From: an uncultured Actinomycetes bacterium
GTDB lineage: Bacteria; Actinomycetota; Thermoleophilia; Solirubrobacterales; 70-9
DNA: 22,387 nucleotides
Reading direction: 5' to 3'
Assembly: GCA_937907435.1 (NCBI GenBank)
Contig: CALCIA010000129.1
Location: 1 to 22,387, forward strand
Shown here: positions 21,214 through 22,387 of the stretch, piece by piece
How the letters are laid out: each line of letters starts with the position of its first letter
Numbering within the stretch: position 1 is the stretch's first letter
Made by a program: the position numbers and the translations under genes
Notes under the pieces: model-generated
The model's input: the letters and a program-made list of their open reading frames with translations, nothing else
What the model was told of the DNA's origin: nothing
Databases searched by the model: none

Positions 21214-22277
21214 TAGTGTCCCGCGTCTGAAGTTGGTTTACGGGTGGCACGGGGCAGGATGTCGTCGGCGGTCTTGGTCCAGACGAAGGGCCGGCAGCGG
21301 GTGTTGTAGGCGTCGATGAAGGCGCGGATCGCGGCGACGAGGTCGGGGACGCTGTCGAAGGATCCCCGGCGGATCGCCTGGCGGGTGATGATCCCGAAGA
21401 ACACCTCGACGAGGTTCATCCAGGAGCCCGACGTAGGGGTGAAGTGCAGTGTGATCCGGGGGTTCCTGGCCAGCCACCGGTTGATGTCGTCGTGCTTGTG
21501 GGTGTGGTAGTTGTCGAGCACGACGTGCAGCTTGCGGCGCGGGTGGGTCTTGGCGACGAGCTTGAGGAAGTCGAGGAACTCCGCCTTGCCGTGGCGGTCG
21601 TAGCAGCGGTCGGTCACGGTGCCGGTCGCGACCTCCAGGGCGGCAAACAGCGTCGTCGTCCCGTTGCGCTTGTAATCGTGGGTGGCCTTCTCGGGCAGGC
21701 CGGGCCGGACCGGGAGGATCGGCTGGGTGCGGTTCAACGCCTGGATCTGGGACTTCTCATCGACGCAGAGCACGATCGCGTTGCGGGGCGGGTCCAGGTA
21801 GAGGCCGACGACGTCGCGGACCTTGGCCTCGAGCTCGGGGTCGGTGGAGAACTTGAACGTGCCCCGCCGCCAGGGCTGCACGCGATAGGCGCGCCAGGCC
21901 CGGGCGACGGTCGCGTCGCCGATCCCGAGGTGTCTGCCCAGCAGCCTCGAGGACCAGTGCGTGACCGCCAGCTTCGCCGGCGGCGGCTCCAGCGTCGCGA
22001 CGATGATCTGCGCGTCGTCGATCGTCTTCGGCCGGCCGCTGCGCGGCCGGTCACCCAGGCCGGCGATCCCGTCGGCGGCGAACCGGTCACGCCACTTGAT
22101 CACGGTCGGACGCGACACCCCGAGCTGCCGCGCGGCGGCCGAGATGCTCGCCCCGCCGGAGACCGCGAGCACGATCTCGGCCCGCTCGCGCCGGCCGGCC
22201 GAGACGGTCGAGCAACGCGTCCATGACTCCAGCGTCCGGCGATCCCTGTCGTTGATGGTAAGTGCGTTCGTGGACAT
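21213..22277 (-). CDS. IS630-family transposase
   Basis: This 354-residue DDE transposase is full length. The N-terminal helix-turn-helix is AAARQLGVSRPTVIKWRDRF (47-66), followed by a second one (LLGRHLGIGDATVARAWRAY, 112-131). The catalytic triad is D173 in LCVDEKSQ, D255 in VVLDNYHTHK and E291 in MNLVEVFFG, with 35 residues between the last two, as in the IS630/Tc1/mariner group. The enzyme cuts at TA sites. The stop codon TAG is formed by the TA of the target duplication plus the next host base, so the reading frame ends one base outside the duplication. Confidence 0.93.
   Translation of the reverse strand: MSTNALTINDRDRRTLESWTRCSTVSAGRRERAEIVLAVSGGASISAAARQLGVSRPTVIKWRDRFAADGIAGLGDRPRSGRPKTIDDAQIIVATLEPPPAKLAVTHWSSRLLGRHLGIGDATVARAWRAYRVQPWRRGTFKFSTDPELEAKVRDVVGLYLDPPRNAIVLCVDEKSQIQALNRTQPILPVRPGLPEKATHDYKRNGTTTLFAALEVATGTVTDRCYDRHGKAEFLDFLKLVAKTHPRRKLHVVLDNYHTHKHDDINRWLARNPRITLHFTPTSGSWMNLVEVFFGIITRQAIRRGSFDSVPDLVAAIRAFIDAYNTRCRPFVWTKTADDILPRATRKPTSDAGH
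21216..21238. repeat. Left terminal inverted repeat of IS630 element
   Basis: Begins GTGTCCCGCGTCTGAAG. About four mismatches to the reverse complement of 22311-22333. Directly outside it is the TA target base pair. Confidence 0.88.
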
Positions 22278-22310
22278 GGGCCCACGATCTCATCGCCCCT
22301 CCATACTGTC

Positions 22311-22333
22311 AACCAACTTATGACGCAGGGCAC
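22311..22333. repeat. Right terminal inverted repeat of IS630 element
   Basis: Ends with ATGACGCAGGGCAC before TA 22334-22335. It lies 34 bases upstream of the transposase start, so the promoter of the transposase probably lies in or beside it. Confidence 0.88.
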
Positions 22334-22387
22334 TAGATGAGTAGTTCCACGGCTCAGGCCACGTAGTCGACCAGCGCTCGGCTGTCG

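Larger units (their letters stand above)
21214..22335 (-). mobile_element. IS630-family insertion sequence with TA target duplication
   Basis: The element proper is 21216-22333, flanked by TA at 21214-21215 and 22334-22335, the target duplication of this family. Terminal inverted repeats of 23 bases match at about 19 positions. The single transposase gene on the minus strand is complete, so the element may still be active. Confidence 0.9.

Noticed and set aside
1..22387. CRISPR array
   Set aside because: No regularly spaced identical repeats of 24-40 bases with unique spacers; the 31-base repeat at 144-235 is contiguous and imperfect.

Overview
The window is high-GC DNA with dense coding on both strands. 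Several genes have a -10-like TANNNT box 6-7 bases before an ATG (leaderless style), and the gene content is actinobacterial: a GT39/GtrA pair, PIN-type toxin, MobF relaxase and tyrosine integrase. I infer an actinomycete, possibly class Thermoleophilia (Solirubrobacterales-like) because several proteins resemble ones I remember from that group. No rRNA, tRNA or other taxonomic marker is present to prove it.

Bases 1-13460 look chromosomal. After a leader holding a strong hairpin and a 31-base tandem repeat come a GT39 membrane glycosyltransferase and a GtrA flippase (ATGA overlap), then a divergent leucyl-tRNA-synthetase-like gene. A small XRE regulator lies divergent from a collinear run: threonine synthase, epoxide-hydrolase-like protein, D-aminoacyl-tRNA deacylase and a serine alpha/beta hydrolase. 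Facing this run are a two-helix membrane protein, a large secreted acidic protein and a RibD-C/DHFR-like reductase. A ribbon-helix-helix/PIN toxin-antitoxin pair follows, then about 770 bases with little in them except a possible truncated gene, and a small secreted six-cysteine protein like family I36 inhibitors.

Bases about 13500-21210 look like an integrative mobilizable or conjugative element. An AT-rich, inverted-repeat-rich stretch (oriT candidate) precedes a MobF relaxase split into two overlapping genes (relaxase, then RecD-like helicase). These are followed by an excisionase-like protein and a tyrosine integrase with a Cys/His-rich insert. No T4SS or FtsK-type gene and no tRNA att site is visible in the window.

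Behind the integrase is a cargo pair: an unrecognised 310-residue soluble protein followed three bases later by a four-helix membrane protein. The order and architecture recall the lambda RexA-RexB abortive infection pair. This is my best candidate for an undescribed system, but the assignment is inference from architecture, not from a search. Next to it is the C-terminal part of a DUF6338-like membrane protein, ending exactly at an intact IS630-family element (TA target, 23-base terminal repeats, complete transposase). The window ends 52 bases past the IS.
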